From Heterohyrax brucei (Eukaryota; Chordata; Mammalia; Hyracoidea; Procaviidae): DNA of 64,000 bases. The translations under genes and the position numbers were made by a program. The stretch covers positions 10,448,001-10,512,000 of the forward strand of contig CM053154.1 in assembly GCA_028571685.1 (NCBI GenBank), in the 5' to 3' direction. Positions 11,560 through 23,075 of this stretch are shown piece after piece (position 1 is the first letter of the stretch; the number at the start of each line of letters is the position of its first letter). The notes below the pieces were generated by a model. The model searched no databases, was not told where the DNA came from, and was given only the letters and a program-made list of their open reading frames with translations.

Positions 11560-12260
11560 TGTCAAGAATTGAATTGTGTCCCCCCAAAATATCTGTCAAT
11601 TTGACAAGGTCATGATTCTCAGTATTGTATGATTGTCTGCTATTTGTCATCTGATGTGATTTTCCCGTGTATTGTAAATCCTATCACCATGATACAATGA
11701 GATAGATTAATGGCAGTCATATTGATGAGATCTGCAAGATTAAATAGTGTCTTCAGCCAGTCTCTATTTAGAGATATAAAAAAAGGAAGCAGAGAAACAG
11801 GGGGACTTCATACCACCAAAAAAGCAGTGCTGGGAGCACAGTGTGTCCTTTGGTCCTGAAGTTCCTGCACTAAGATGCTCCCAGACTAAGGAAAGACTGA
11901 TGCATGACAAGGATCTTCCTCCAGAGCTAACAGAGAGAGAGAAAGCCTTCCCTTGGAGCTGCAGCCCTATATTCAGACTGCACTGCTAGTCTCCTGGACT
12001 CAGAGAGAATAAATTTCTCTTTGTTAAAGCCACCCACCTGTAGTACTTCTATTATAGCATCACTAGAGGACCAAGAAACCTTGGTGGTATAGTGGTCAAG
12101 TGCTACAGCTGCTAACCAAAAGGTCAGCAGTTCAAGTCCACCAGGTGCTCCTTGGAAGCTCTATGGGGCAGTTCTATTCTGTGCTGTAGGATCTCTAGCA
12201 GTTGGAATCGGCTCGATGGCACTGGGTTTGGGTTTGGTTTGGTTTTAGATGACCAAGATA
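11560..12260 (+). mobile_element. Solo LTR, MaLR/MLT1-like, with a SINE inside
   Basis: Begins TGTCAAGAATTGAATTG, with a TATA-like 'agagatataaaaaaaggaag' region, AATAAA in 'gagagaataaatttctcttt', and an end split by the AfroSINE at 12077-12250. Outer flanks are agggt and ggggt (5 bp, one transition), and the surrounding RTE sequence continues on both sides. Confidence 0.75.
12077..12250 (+). repeat. AfroSINE inserted in an LTR
   Basis: A well-preserved copy flanked by an exact 8-bp target duplication, gaccaaga, at 12069-12076 and 12251-12258. It is the youngest layer of the RTE, LTR, SINE stack. Confidence 0.9.
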
Positions 12261-13040
12261 GGGGTCTTGCTCTTTTTCACTGACTCTAGATTTCTCCAGA
12301 GACTGATCATTCCTGACTAACAGGTCTAAAGTATGTGAGATGAGAGTCTTGCCATCCTCATGTCTAAGGATCATTCTGACCGTACTTCTTCCAAGATAGA
12401 TTATTTTGTTCTTTTGTTAGTCCATGGCATATTCAATAACCTTCATCATGATTCAAAAGTATCACTTCTTCAGTCTTGCTTCTTCATTGTCCAGCTTTCA
12501 CATGTGTATGAGGTGACTGAAAATACCATGGCTTGGGTCAGGTTCACCTTAGTCCTTAAAGTGGCATCTTTGCTTTTCAACACTTTAAAGAAGTCTTTTA
12601 CAGCAGATTTACCGAATGTAATATGTCATTTGATTTTTTGACTGCTGCTTCCATGGCTATTGATTATGGATGCGAGTAAGATGAAATCCTTGACGACTTT
12701 ACACTTTCATCTGTTTATCATGACAGTGCTTGTTGATTCAGTCGTGAGGACTTTTCTCATGTTGAAGTGTAATCCATACTGAAGGCTGTGTCGTACCCCA
12801 ATCCTGATGTTGTGTTCTTTCCATAGTCCATCTTTTCAGATTACTTGCTGAGCATACAGATTGAATAAGTATGGTAAAAGGATAGAACCCTGACACATAC
12901 CTTCCTTGCCTTGAAACCATGCGGTATCCCCTTGTTCTGTTCAAATAACTGCCTCTTGATCTATTTACAGATTTCTCTTGAGTACAATTAAGTGTTTGGA
13001 AATTCCTATTCTTCACTATGCCATCCACAATTTGTTTTGA

Positions 13041-14527
13041 TATGTTATGAGAAGAAACAGCTGCAAACATCCATTTAATAATAGGAATGTGGAACATACG
13101 AAGCATGAATCTAGGAAATCATCAAAAATGAAATGGTATGCATAAACATCAATATCATAGGCATTTGTTAGCTGAAATGAGCTGGCATTGGCCATTTCGC
13201 ACCAGACAAGCATAAGGTCTACCATGCCAGGAATGACACACTTAACAGGAACAGCTTCATTGGCAAAAAGAACAATTTAAGGTCTGTCCCAAAGTACGAC
13301 ACTGTCGGTATACAATAACATTCATATGCCTACAAGGAAGACCAGTAAATACGACTATTATGCAAGTTTATGAACCAACTGCTAAGGCCAAAGATGGAGA
13401 AATTGAAGACTTTTACCAACTTCTGTGAGTCTGAAATTGATCAAACATGCAGTCAGGATGCATTGATAATTACTGCTGTTTGGAATGTGTCAGCTGGAAA
13501 CAAAGAAGAAGGAGTACTCGTTGGAAAATACAGCACTGGTGATACTAGTGACATCAGAGATCACACGACAGATTTCTGCACGACCAATGACTTCATTGCA
13601 AATATCTTTTCTTACCAACATAAACAATGACTATCCACACGGACCTTGCTGGATAGAATACAAAGGAATCAAATTGATTACATCTGTGGAAACAGATGAT
13701 GGAGAAGTTCAATACCATAGTCAGAACAAGGCCAGGTCCCAACATCAGAACGATCAATTATTCATATACATGTTTAAGCTGAAGCTCAAGAAAGTTAGAA
13801 CAAGTCTACAAGAGCCCAAAGTACAGTCTTGTGTATATTCCGCTTGAATTTAGAGACTGTCTGTCATGGGTTGAATTGTGTCCCTCCAAAAATATGTGTA
13901 GCCCTGTGGCTGCACCACAATTCTGCGTATTCTATGATTGTCTTCCATTTTGTGATTTTCTTATGCTGTATGTTAAAGGATTAGGGTGCAACTGTAAATC
14001 CCTTTATAAGATCACCTCCCAGCTCCACTGCAAAGGGAGTTTCCCTGGAGTATGGCTTGCCACACCCTTAATCCTTTCATCCTACAAGACCTAAAAGGAA
14101 AGGGAAACCAGCGGAGAGTTGGGGACCTCATACCACCAAGAAAGCAGCACCGGGAGAAGAGCGTGTCCTTCAGACCCGAGGCTCCTGTGCCAAGATGCTC
14201 CCTGGACAAAAACTGATGCAATACTGCACTTTCCTGCAGAGCCAACAGAGGGGAAAGCCTTTGCCTGGAACGGACATCCTGAATTTGGACTTGTAGTCTA
14301 CCGGACTGTGTAAGAATAGACTTTCCTGTGTTAAAGCCATCCACTCTGTGGTATTTCTGTTAGAGCAGCCCTAGCTGACTAAAACACCATCTCAAGGACA
14401 GATTAGATGCACTGAACCTTAAGGACCAAAGACAAGCTGTGGAACGACATCAAGGGCACCACGTATAAAGAAAGCAAGAGGCTGTTAAAAAGACAAGAAG
14501 GAAAGAAAAGACTAAAATGGATGTAAG
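13041..14527 (+). mobile_element. RTE-clade LINE, 5' half (endonuclease), plus strand
   Basis: Joined head to head with the minus half at about 13040. It carries APE-type endonuclease remains: 'ggaagaccagtaaatacgac', 'acaaggaatcaaattgatta' in degenerate form, then the linker to RT. It is split by the LTR at 13862-14386 and resumes at 'ccatctcaaggacagattag'. Frames of 86 and 120 codons at 13370-13847 are broken pieces of the endonuclease. Confidence 0.75.
13862..14386 (+). mobile_element. Solo LTR, MaLR/MLT1-like
   Basis: TGTCATGGGTTG start, CTAAAACA end. Shares the internal 'ataccaccaagaaagcagca' block and 'gatgctccctggacaaaaac' with other copies. The poly(A) signal is degraded to 'aagaataga'. 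Flanks are ctgtc and ccatc. Confidence 0.75.
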
Positions 14528-14544
14528 GCCATGGGACAGGGGGA

Positions 14545-14722
14545 CCCAGGTGCTGCGGAGTGGAGTCCAGCTCAGAGAGACGGGCTACGTGTCCGAATAG
14601 AACTGCGCTCCATGGGGTTTTCAATGGCTGATTTTTAAGAAATAGGTTGCCAGATCTTTCTTCCAAGGCACCTCTGGGTGGACTCACCTTCAAGCTTTCG
14701 GTTAGCAGATGAGCTTGGTAAT
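14545..14722 (-). repeat. AfroSINE (long-body subtype)
   Basis: 'ctgcgctccatggggttttc', 'aatggctgatttttaagaaa', 'cacctctgggtggactcacc', 'agctttcggttagcagatga'. Confidence 0.85.
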
Positions 14723-16394
14723 CACCTACATCATCCAGAAGCTCTTGGGAGGAAGGGAAGAAGGAAGGCCCTTTTCCCGAGAGACTAAACTAGAGGGAAG
14801 ACCTGTCAGCCAACCAACCCTCTTCCAAGTCCATTCCCTTCATAGAGGAGTGCCAAAGCAGCTTCTGAAGCCAGATGACCTGCCACGGGGCGTCCAACAC
14901 AAGTAGAAGGCAAGCCACATATAGGAACCATGTGTGCGAGCCAAATATGTCACATTTAGAACAGGAGAAAGGATGAAGAGAAAGTCATTTTAATAATGTA
15001 TTTTAACCCAATACATCCAAAAACATTATGATTTTAACATATAGTATAAAACTAATCGTGATATACGTTACATGCTTCTTTTCACACTAAATCTTTGAAG
15101 TCCTGTGTATTTTACACCTACAGCCCAGCTCTGTTCAGACTTTCTGCACTTTTCTGTGATTCAGGAGCCACCTGGTGAGTGGTGGCTGTAAGGGACAGTA
15201 CAGTGCCATCACCCAGCAGCCCCAATGGACCAAAGTAAACAGAAAGACTGAAAAAAACCCAAACACCCACTGCTAGACAAACTGTGATATATCATGGGAC
15301 TTCAGCCATAGAAATGTGTGTTGGCTGAGTTTTGACAGCAAGGGGAAAAAGAAAAAAATGACACGATGAAATTTTCACAGGAAAAGAAAAAAAAAGTCAC
15401 TGAAAACAGCACTGAAACACTAAGTAACAGAAATGTCTCAGTGGTGGGATTGTGAATTTTCCGCTTTCATTCCTGTCTTCAATTCCTTCCAAGTTTCTAC
15501 AAAAAATCTAATTTTTAACAGAAATTTATACATTATCATGTAAAAAATGATTAAAACAATAACCCAGGAGACACCGATAGAATGATCCACCTGGCCCTGA
15601 GTTTTCCAAGACGACGATAAATCCTCAAGCGTCATTGGAAGCAGAAGGTGCTAACAGGGGAGCTAACAGGTGGAGGGAGGCTTTTCTTAGATCTTTTCCC
15701 ACACCTCTACTGGGAATGTGAGAGCACACACCAACAGGGAACCAGTGCTAAACCTGGAGCAGAAGCAAGTGTCAAGTGCACATTAAGCTTTCATCTGTTT
15801 AGGAAGCATATGCCAGTGTCGCCCTGGCCCTCTGAGCCAGCCCAGCTGTGACAGTCACTATTACAGGGTGGCAGAGGCAGCTGGGTCTCAGTGTGAGCAT
15901 TCCAACTGGAAAAACAGGTGATCATGCATTCTTCCAGCATGTGTAAAATGTGAATCAAGTCGCTGATAAAATGCCCGCAGCTGTTCAATGGGACCCACTG
16001 GCTGCCACGGGTACTCGTTTAACGTCCGACTCCACCCAGTTTGCACACACATGAGCAAGCACGCCCACATACCGACACACGTACACATACGCACACCAGC
16101 AGAGTGGCCAAAGGCTGTGGGGCGCCACGGAGCTTGTTCGCTTGTTCGCAGTGAGCCTGTGTCCACCACACCTGCATTTCCCCAAAGCCAGATGGAGGAG
16201 CGGCACTCTGCGCCTGTGGGCGGCTTTTCATTTCAAGAGGACAGGCGGGCACAACTGCAGTTGTGACCCCAGGCTTCGCAGCCACGCTTGTTCTCTCTCA
16301 TTTCAGGGTGGCTGTGAACTGTGACCACTGTTGGTGACTAGACTGCTCAGCTTCAGAGATTAAATTAACAGCGAACCCTTTGCCTCCAAAGGTA
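14723..16394. other. Mostly unassigned intronic or flanking sequence
   Basis: The AT-rich part at 15240-15560 resembles decayed LINE 3' sequence but is too diverged to name. From 15600 to 16320 the sequence looks unique, with scattered CpGs and small frames on both strands at 15985-16285 that lack support. Confidence 0.35.
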
Positions 16395-16612
16395 ATAAAC
16401 TCAATCAGTGGTTGCCTGGGTCTGATGCAGAAATTCAGGGTTGGTGGCTAAGGGTACAGGGTTTCTTTGGGGGAGTGATGGACATTTTGCAAAATGGCCT
16501 GCGGTCCTAATGGCAGAACTCTGTGGCTACAGAAAGTCACTGAGCTGTATGCTTTAAAGCAGTGAATTCTCTAATTCAGGAGCTATATATCTCAATAAAG
16601 CTGTTCGTTCGT
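16395..16612 (+). repeat. L1 3'UTR fragment (L1M-type)
   Basis: 'atcagtggttgcctgggtct', 'tgtatgctttaaagcagtga' and 'ctatatatctcaataaagct' follow the order of old L1 3' ends. Confidence 0.7.
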
Positions 16613-16720
16613 TAAAGAGTAAGCTCAGATGTGAAAGCAACTCCATCCCTTTTCAGCAGTGGAGTCTACAGTGACACGGGCACTGCCTTCCAGGTATAAG
16701 GGGCGGGAGTGGCTAGGTGC

Positions 16721-16859
16721 CCAAACCAAACCAAACCCACTGCCATTGAGTCAGTTCTGACTGATACTGACCCTATAGACAGAGTAGAATTGCCCCATAG
16801 AGTTTCCAGGGAGCACCTGGTGGATCTGAACTGCCAACCTTCTGGTTAGCAGCCCGTGT
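16721..16859 (-). repeat. AfroSINE
   Basis: 'ccaaaccaaacccactgcca', 'gaattgccccatagagtttc', 'ctgccaaccttctggttagc'. The terminal tRNA-like head is truncated. Confidence 0.85.
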
Positions 16860-17171
16860 TTCTGGTTATGTGCATCTTTCTTAAAGATCCCTCATGTAGG
16901 AAGCAAAGGAGAGTCCTGGGAGGCACTGAGCTCATGTGAGCAGTAGGGGAATACTTGGGAAAGGGTGACGGCAATGGTGACGCAACGTGAACGATGCACC
17001 CAGTGTCACTGAATTCTAAATGCAGAAGTGATACCGAAAAGTGTTTTGTGTATATTTTTACCATGCACACACTCACACACACAAATTCCTAAGGAACTGT
17101 AAAAAACCTGGCGTGTCCCTCTCTAAGGGGAGCATCATGGCTTCCCAGGGACTTGTAACCGTTTCACTGAC

Positions 17172-17285
17172 CTTTTTGCTCCTTCCACAAATCTGGCCTC
17201 AGGTGAAGTGACCTTGTCGGTGATTCTTGGAGCATCTTTCTCAGGATGAGAATGCGAAGTGGATGGGGCAGGGCCGGGGCTGGCT
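17172..17285 (-). CDS. TACC2: TACC2, exon after the giant exon (codons 1794-1832)
   Basis: A 114-nt exon follows the giant exon after an intron of only 555 nt. The acceptor is 'ctttctttatcccag|A' and the donor AAAAG|GTCAGT. With the phase left by the giant exon it reads ASPGPAPSTSHSHPEKDAPR and then ITDKVTSPEARFVEGAK. This parallels human TACC2 after HTDR (ESPRPGPSMLPSV, KKDAPRVMDKVTSDETRGAEG). Phase is 2 at both ends, so this exon can also be included or skipped in frame. It is Pro/Ser-rich and then charged; no domain is visible. The next exon, which in human continues with SSPVADD-like sequence, was not found between 1 and 17171, so the remaining C-terminal exons (SDP-type repeats and TACC coiled coil) lie outside. 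A second AG two bases downstream of the chosen acceptor would break the frame. Confidence 0.85.
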
Positions 17286-17840
17286 CTGGGATAAAGAAAG
17301 CAATAGAAACAGTGAGACTAGTAGGCAGTAACGATGTGAAAAAAGCACACTTCCCAACTCAACTTTATGCGGCCTCTCCCCAAAACGCTTAGGAAAAAGT
17401 AACCCCGTCGCTCAACAGCTTTGAGCTACTTTTGAGCCATCTGGTCCCCTGTGTAAGTAAACTCAGAGTCCAAAGCAGATGTCTCTGGGCTCTGGGAAAA
17501 GCCTAGAACCATTCCTTGTGGACCCTTGTCCACAGCCAGCCACACACTGTTCACGCTTCTCCAGCATTTTCAGTTAGAGGAATTAAAGGAGACAGAAAGA
17601 GGACGAAGACGTGTTAAATGAGCAACTCCCTCGGCTCCTCCTCCTTCTCTCACGTTTTACGGGGTCTCAGCACATCCAGAGAGGGTCAACGAGAATGTTA
17701 AGCAATCAGATGTGGCAATGTGGCTTATAGAAATCTCTCAGATTTTTTTTATGTGCATCTCTTGGGTGGATTTTTAAAAACAGGGTGGGAATTCAGCTGA
17801 CTAACCCCACGCTGTGCTGGCAGTTCTTTCTGTTCAGTAC
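17286..17840 (-). other. TACC2: Short TACC2 intron after the giant exon
   Basis: An intron of 555 nt bounded by GTACTG (donor) and CCCAG (acceptor). The acceptor is preceded by a T/C-rich tract and a branch-like CTCAC. No interspersed repeat is recognised inside it, unlike the other introns in the window. Confidence 0.75.
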
Positions 17841-20800
17841 CTGTCAGAGCAGAGTTCTTCCACAGTCAGGCTGGGCAGCTTCTGGACCCGAGTTCCAGCA
17901 GGTTCTGGAGGTGAGCAGACATGCACCTTCCCATCCGCAGCAGGTGGTGGGGCCACAGGCCCAGGATGCTGCACGGCCTGCTGGTCCCCTGCCAGGCTGG
18001 CCACGAGCAGGGTGGCTGCATCCTCCATCTCTGGAGCCCTCTCTGGGAAGTATGGATCCAGGTAGTTCCCTGGCAGCTCTGCTGAGTCCCCAGCCACGCC
18101 TGACAACACCCTTGTCGTACCTGTTCCAGCCAGGTCACTAGACACACGTGCCCCTGTCTCAGCTGTGCTCAAAGTGATGTCACCCACTTCCTGAGCAGCA
18201 GCTGCTGCTGTGCTGGGCTCCAGGGGAGGGTCTCCCACTTCTTGAGCCCATTCAGGGGTGCTCCGGGAGCCCAAGACCTCCTGGGTCCCCGAGGCCCCAG
18301 CAGCACCTCCTTGCCTCTTCTCACCCCCGTATGTGTCAGAGGCACAGGGCTCACTGCTGGCCTTGGGCACAACCAGAACATCTCCCTGGGAAGAAGGCAT
18401 TTCCAGGTTAGTGGTAGCTCCTGGGGTGTCACCTGGGTCCCCTGTGCTGGCAGACCCCCAGGTGCCATCCTCTCCTTGCAGGCTGCTACAGACAGATGCC
18501 TCCTGGTGCTCTTCTCCAGCAGGAGCTCTGTTGTCGTGAAATGAGGCCCCTTCTCTGCAGTCCTGGGGAGCCCCCTGGAAGTCAGTTGCTCTCTCCACAG
18601 GAAGCTCCTGAGAAGCCAGCCTCTGCCCGCCCCCTGCCTGCATCATGGGGGACTCGCCTCCAGGCCCAGGTCCCATTTCCCAGGCTGCCTCTGGCATCTT
18701 GGTCTTACAGGCTGTCTGTGAGACACTACTCATTTCCTCTTCTGCAGTGGCATCCGGAAGGTTCTGCTCTACAGGGGGCCTCGTCAGACCCAGCAGCTTT
18801 CCTGGGGCATTATCCTGGGAAACCAGATGGCAACTTGGAGCCTCTGTAACCACCTCTTGCTGGTATTCCTGTAAGTCCACTCGGAGTGAGGCCTGAGGTG
18901 CCGGGAGAGGGGTGGCAGCTGTGCCTTGAGTCCCATCTAGAAGCTTCTCTGGGCTCACTAGTGGGGTGAGGTCCTTGCCAACCACACTGCCCCCAGCACC
19001 TGCCTTTTCTCCTGGTGCAGTTGGGGGCCGGTCAGTGGCCAGGGCACCCAGCACAGACTTCTCAAAGATCTTGGTGATGTGCTCCCTGAAATCTGACAGC
19101 CCAGAAATCAGGGCTGTCTGCTTGGTGCTGGTGTCTGTGCTATCTGATGTACCCCACCTCGGCTTCCCAAGGGGCCCCAGCACTCTGTCACTGCTGCTTC
19201 CTGTCTCTCTTGCAGGCTCTTCTGTGCTGCCCTCCTGACGGGGTTGGCTCCCTGGAACCTCCCCAGGCTCAGCAGCTGCCCTGGGGACTGTGGTCTCTGT
19301 CTCCTCCCCCGTCCTTGGCATCCTGTCCAGGTAGAGCGTGGAGTCCACAGATCTCCCCTCAAGCTTGGCTCCAGGGCTTTCATGGCTGTGGCCCCAGCTG
19401 GCTGGCTCCCCCAAGAGTTCCCTAGCTTCAGCTCCTGACTGCAAGGGGGAGGCCAGGCAGTCAGCAGCCAGGTTTGCGAAGGCAGCATTTTCCAAGGTGA
19501 ACAGGGGCGCCCCCAGGGGATGAGGGCTTTCCCCTGGAGCTGGTGGGCACGACGAGGAAGCAGTACTGCCCTCTCCGCTCTGCGTGCTTTTCCTGGCCGC
19601 CCCGTCTATCTGCAGGTAGGGAGTGTCAGGAGCAGTCCCTGGTGCTGGCCTGGTCAGCAGCAACCCCTCAGGGTTCCGGATGGCTTCAGGTGTAGATGTG
19701 CCCAAGATGCTCCCGGGGGGTCCGCCCAGCTCTCCTGCAGGCAATGAAGCACCCCAGCAGTCAGCAGGAAGTTGCCCGGCTTGGCAGCGCTCACCTGGAG
19801 AGGAGGTGGATGCTTCCTCCTCCGGGGTGGGACAGCGCTCAGGCTGCGGGAGCCCACAGCTCGGAGCCGCTTCTCCTGGTTCCGTCACAGTTCCGAGCAT
19901 CTCGGGGTTCCCCTCCTCAGTGTTCCGCCCTGTCACAGCTGCCACACCTTCACGACCTTGCTCCTTAGCTGATGGCACATGCGCAGGAAGTTTGGGGGTC
20001 TCTGCATCTGAGCCTGCAGGCTGCTCCGTCACCCTAGGCGGGACCAGCACTGCCTGCCGCCTGCCTGCCTCCGTGTCATCACACACCTCCCTCTTGGGGG
20101 CATCCTGGGCAGGTGTGACTCTGGGGCTGCTGCTGGGCTCAGGGGATGGCAGGTAGCATGCTGCAGCCAGGAGAGGGACTGAGTGTGGATGGCAGGGCGG
20201 GGTCCCTGCTGCATTCCCACTTGGCATCTGACCTGTGCCCCAGGGCAGGGGACGTGCGTCTGCATCTGCATCAGAGACATCCCTTGAACATGTTTCCTCA
20301 TGCCACCTGTCCACTGTCCTGGCGCCAGGAAGCTCCTGTTGGGACTTGCTCAGCTCCTGCCCAGCACAGCAACTTTCCTCTCTGCTCAAGGTACCTGCAA
20401 GACGAGAGTCCTGGGAGGCATCTGCCACCAGAGGTGAGACCCCTGAGGGCTGACCACCACAGTATGTACCCTCGGGCTCATTCTCCCCCAGCGTAGGCAA
20501 CTCTGGTTTGCTTGGTGCTGACGACTCCAGCCGCTCCAACAGAGAACTTTCTGGAACGACGTTGTTAGGAGATGGTCTTGGAGAATCAACCAGATCACCT
20601 TTTGGGTGCTCACTTTGGATGTCTGATCCGGAAGCCGGCTCCTCTTCTCTCTGAGGGGGTGATTGCCCAGCCTTGATGGGTTCCACAGGTCCATGCACTT
20701 GGGGAGAATCTGCACCCTGGTTCTTGAAACCTGAACCACCTGGCTGAGTTTCATTCCCATTCCCACCCTCAGCTTTTGCCCTGAGTATGTCAGAGGCAGA

Positions 20801-23075
20801 TGCTTCTGAGTCTGACAGGGATGGCTGGGGACTGGTCTCAGGTGACAGGGAAGGCCTTGTGGATGGAACTTCTGATACCTGGTCGTCCCCCGGGCAGGGA
20901 AGCCTTCCCTGGTGCTCTGGCTTCAGGCTGAGGGTTGTGACCCCAGTGTCCACTGTCAGTACCTCCCCTTCCCCCACAGGCTGTGGTACATTGATGTAGC
21001 TTTCTTGTCCAGCTGTGTCATGCTCCAGCCCGTGGGGCTGGCCTGAGGATGTCAGCAGGCCTTGGCCGTCATACCCACCTGACTGCTGCATGGGTGGTGG
21101 GCTGGGCACCTTTATTTCAGATGGGCTCCCCACCTCCTGGGTGCTGGGTCTGACCTCTGCTGCATAAGTTGACAGGGGACCTGATCTCTCAAGCTCTAGA
21201 GCAGGAAGAGGCTCCAGGACCCCCAGCCCTCCTTTGCCCTGGGGGTGCTCAGCACACTTGGTCTTGAGGTTGGGCCCCTCCCAGACAGCTCCTTCAGGAA
21301 CAGCATGGTCACTAGTCCTATCTGGCCCAGGTGGCAGGCCAGACTCCCACTCAGGGAGCCCACACAGGGGGCTCGATACATCAGCTGGGTACACGTCTTC
21401 TGCCATCTCACAGGCTTCTGAGACCAGAGCTGGGTCTCCTGGCCCAGAACTGGGGCTGTCCACACACCCGGGCCAGAGTGGCAGTGCGAGGTGTGTGATG
21501 GAAAGAAGTTTGCTGTCTGTTCCCCCAGTTAGCTCAGAGGCCTCCTCTTTGTCCACCTCTGGGCAGGGCCCGCAGCTGAGGGCCTGGGACTCCTGTCCCT
21601 GAAGCGTCCCAAGAGGGGCACTGCCAAGGTGCTGTGTGACTTCTCCCTGTCCTCCAGAGTCACCTCCAGGTAATCTGCCTTCCTCCTTTGCCACAACCAT
21701 GCTTGCTGCACCCTCAGGGTCCTCAACTGTGTCCTGTGGCCCAGGTGACTGCACAGCACACTGATCTGAGACACTGGGTGAGGAAGGAAGCAGCACTTCC
21801 TGTTGGGCTTGTGGGGTTTGCTCCCTACCAGGGAGCCAGCCACTCCCCTCCATGGGGTCAGGGGCCAGGACCTCTCTGGGGCCCTCTTTGGGCCCCTCTT
21901 CCCCACTTTCAAGGTCTAGCTCAGGCTTCTCCAGGTCCATCAACCCCACCTCTGCTGGCTCTTGGGCTGAATCTGGAGGAGTTGAGGACTCTGTCCCAGA
22001 CTCTGCCTCCTGGGCCACCCAGCCAGGCATCTCTGCAGCTGCGGGAATTGGGGCCGACGGATAGCAAGAGAGGCTGGAGGTGGGGACCGTGGCCCCAGGT
22101 AGGGCAGGCAGAGAAGGCTCGGCGCCCACAACCACGCCCCCTTCAGGCTGGCCGCCGGCTGCCACACAGACACTGTCACTGGGCTCTGTCCCTCGCCCTT
22201 GCGTCTGCATGGGACACTGAGTATAGCTGGGGCCCACAGTCCCCTTCCCAGTCCCTGATGTCAGGGTGGGTCCCTCCGCTGGTGGCAGGTGCACTCCCAC
22301 AGGCTGCTGGCAGCCTTCCTGGGTGGCAGCGTTCTCCTCAGCCCCCTGGGTGGCCCTGGAATGACAGGCCCTGCGGAGTTCAGAGTCACTGGCCGAAACC
22401 TGAGGTGGCATCTCCACTTGGCCTTCTTCTCTGTTCGAGGCTCCGGGGGCTGGCACTGGTGGGATCAGGATTTCCAGTGTGACGGGGCGGTCCTCTGTGC
22501 CAGATGCTCCCTCCTGACCCAGCTGGGCTGCTGTGGGGGCCTGGAAGTCTCCTTGTCCAGAATCCACCCCTAGCCAGGACTCTGGGGAGGAAAGGTCACC
22601 TGTAGCCTCTTTCCCTGAGGCCTGTAAGCCACCAGGCTGGTCACCCTCTGCACATGGCAGTCCCTTCACCAGCTCTCTGGGACATACTGGTGAAGTTCCT
22701 GGCCGCTGGTCAACACAGCCAAGGGAGGCAGAATCCTGTTCCTCTTCCTTCAGCTCTTCCTCTCTTCTGTCCCTGGAGGCTGTGGCCGTCACAGTGTGCT
22801 GGGCAGGGCTGCTGTCCTCTGGGATATCTGGAGATGGTTCCTTCCTGGGCCCGTCTTCACTGGCTGCTGCCAGACTGGCCAGGTAGCCTGCTGGGGGCAC
22901 CTCAGCAAAGTGCATGGAGGCCAGGGGGCGTTGCTGCTCACGGGGGCGGGGAGGGCAGGGCCCTGGGGAGCTCACGAGCTCCTGGCTATCCTGCGAGGGC
23001 GTCCTCAGTGCGGTCACCTCTGGGCCCACGCTGGCTGCAGGCTTGGAAGTGGAGCAGAAGCTTGCGTCCTCAGTG
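17841..23075 (-). CDS. TACC2: TACC2, giant isoform-specific exon (codons 49-1794)
   Basis: A single 5,235-nt exon encodes 1,744 complete codons plus split codons at both ends. The acceptor is 'cattgttggcag|C' at 23076 and the donor GACAG|GTACTG at 17840. Without splicing, the frame would stop two codons past the donor (Tyr, stop). The protein is acidic, rich in Pro, Ser, Gly and Glu, with no membrane segment, signal peptide or coiled coil; it is probably disordered. It matches the human TACC2 long-isoform N-terminal half throughout, for example EGDQPGG, CQQPVG, AAGGQPEGG, TAPDTPYL and ITLSTAET. One island stands out, DFREHITKIFEKSVLGALA (19037-19093, about residues 1377-1395), nearly identical to human and helix-like. 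Length is a multiple of three and both phases are 2, so the exon can be skipped in frame, as known short TACC2 isoforms do. The open frame also runs 206 nt into the upstream intron to an ATG at 23281. I treat that as intronic, since the homology starts at the acceptor. Confidence 0.95.

Larger units (their letters stand above)
11403..13040 (-). mobile_element. RTE-clade LINE, 3' half, minus strand
   Basis: A decayed non-LTR retrotransposon. From the left it carries the RTE 3' tail (shared with AfroSINE: 'gtgccattgagttgcttctg'), then sequence complementary to the C-terminal part of ORF2, ending in the RT region at 'gccatccacaatttg'. It is interrupted by an LTR and AfroSINE at 11560-12260. Frames are shattered by stops and indels; no functional protein remains. 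Confidence 0.75.

Noticed and set aside
13370..13847. Plus-strand frames of 86 and 120 codons as possible genes
   Set aside because: They overlap in different frames and match RTE endonuclease remnants.
1..17171. Further downstream TACC2 exons
   Set aside because: I looked on the minus strand for the continuation known from human (SSPVADD-like, then the Pro-rich and SDP-type parts) and found nothing matching.
21688..22482. 264-codon plus-strand frame, and similar frames at 19623-20156, 22654-23194 and elsewhere
   Set aside because: They are antisense shadows of the GC-rich giant TACC2 exon, with no independent homology.
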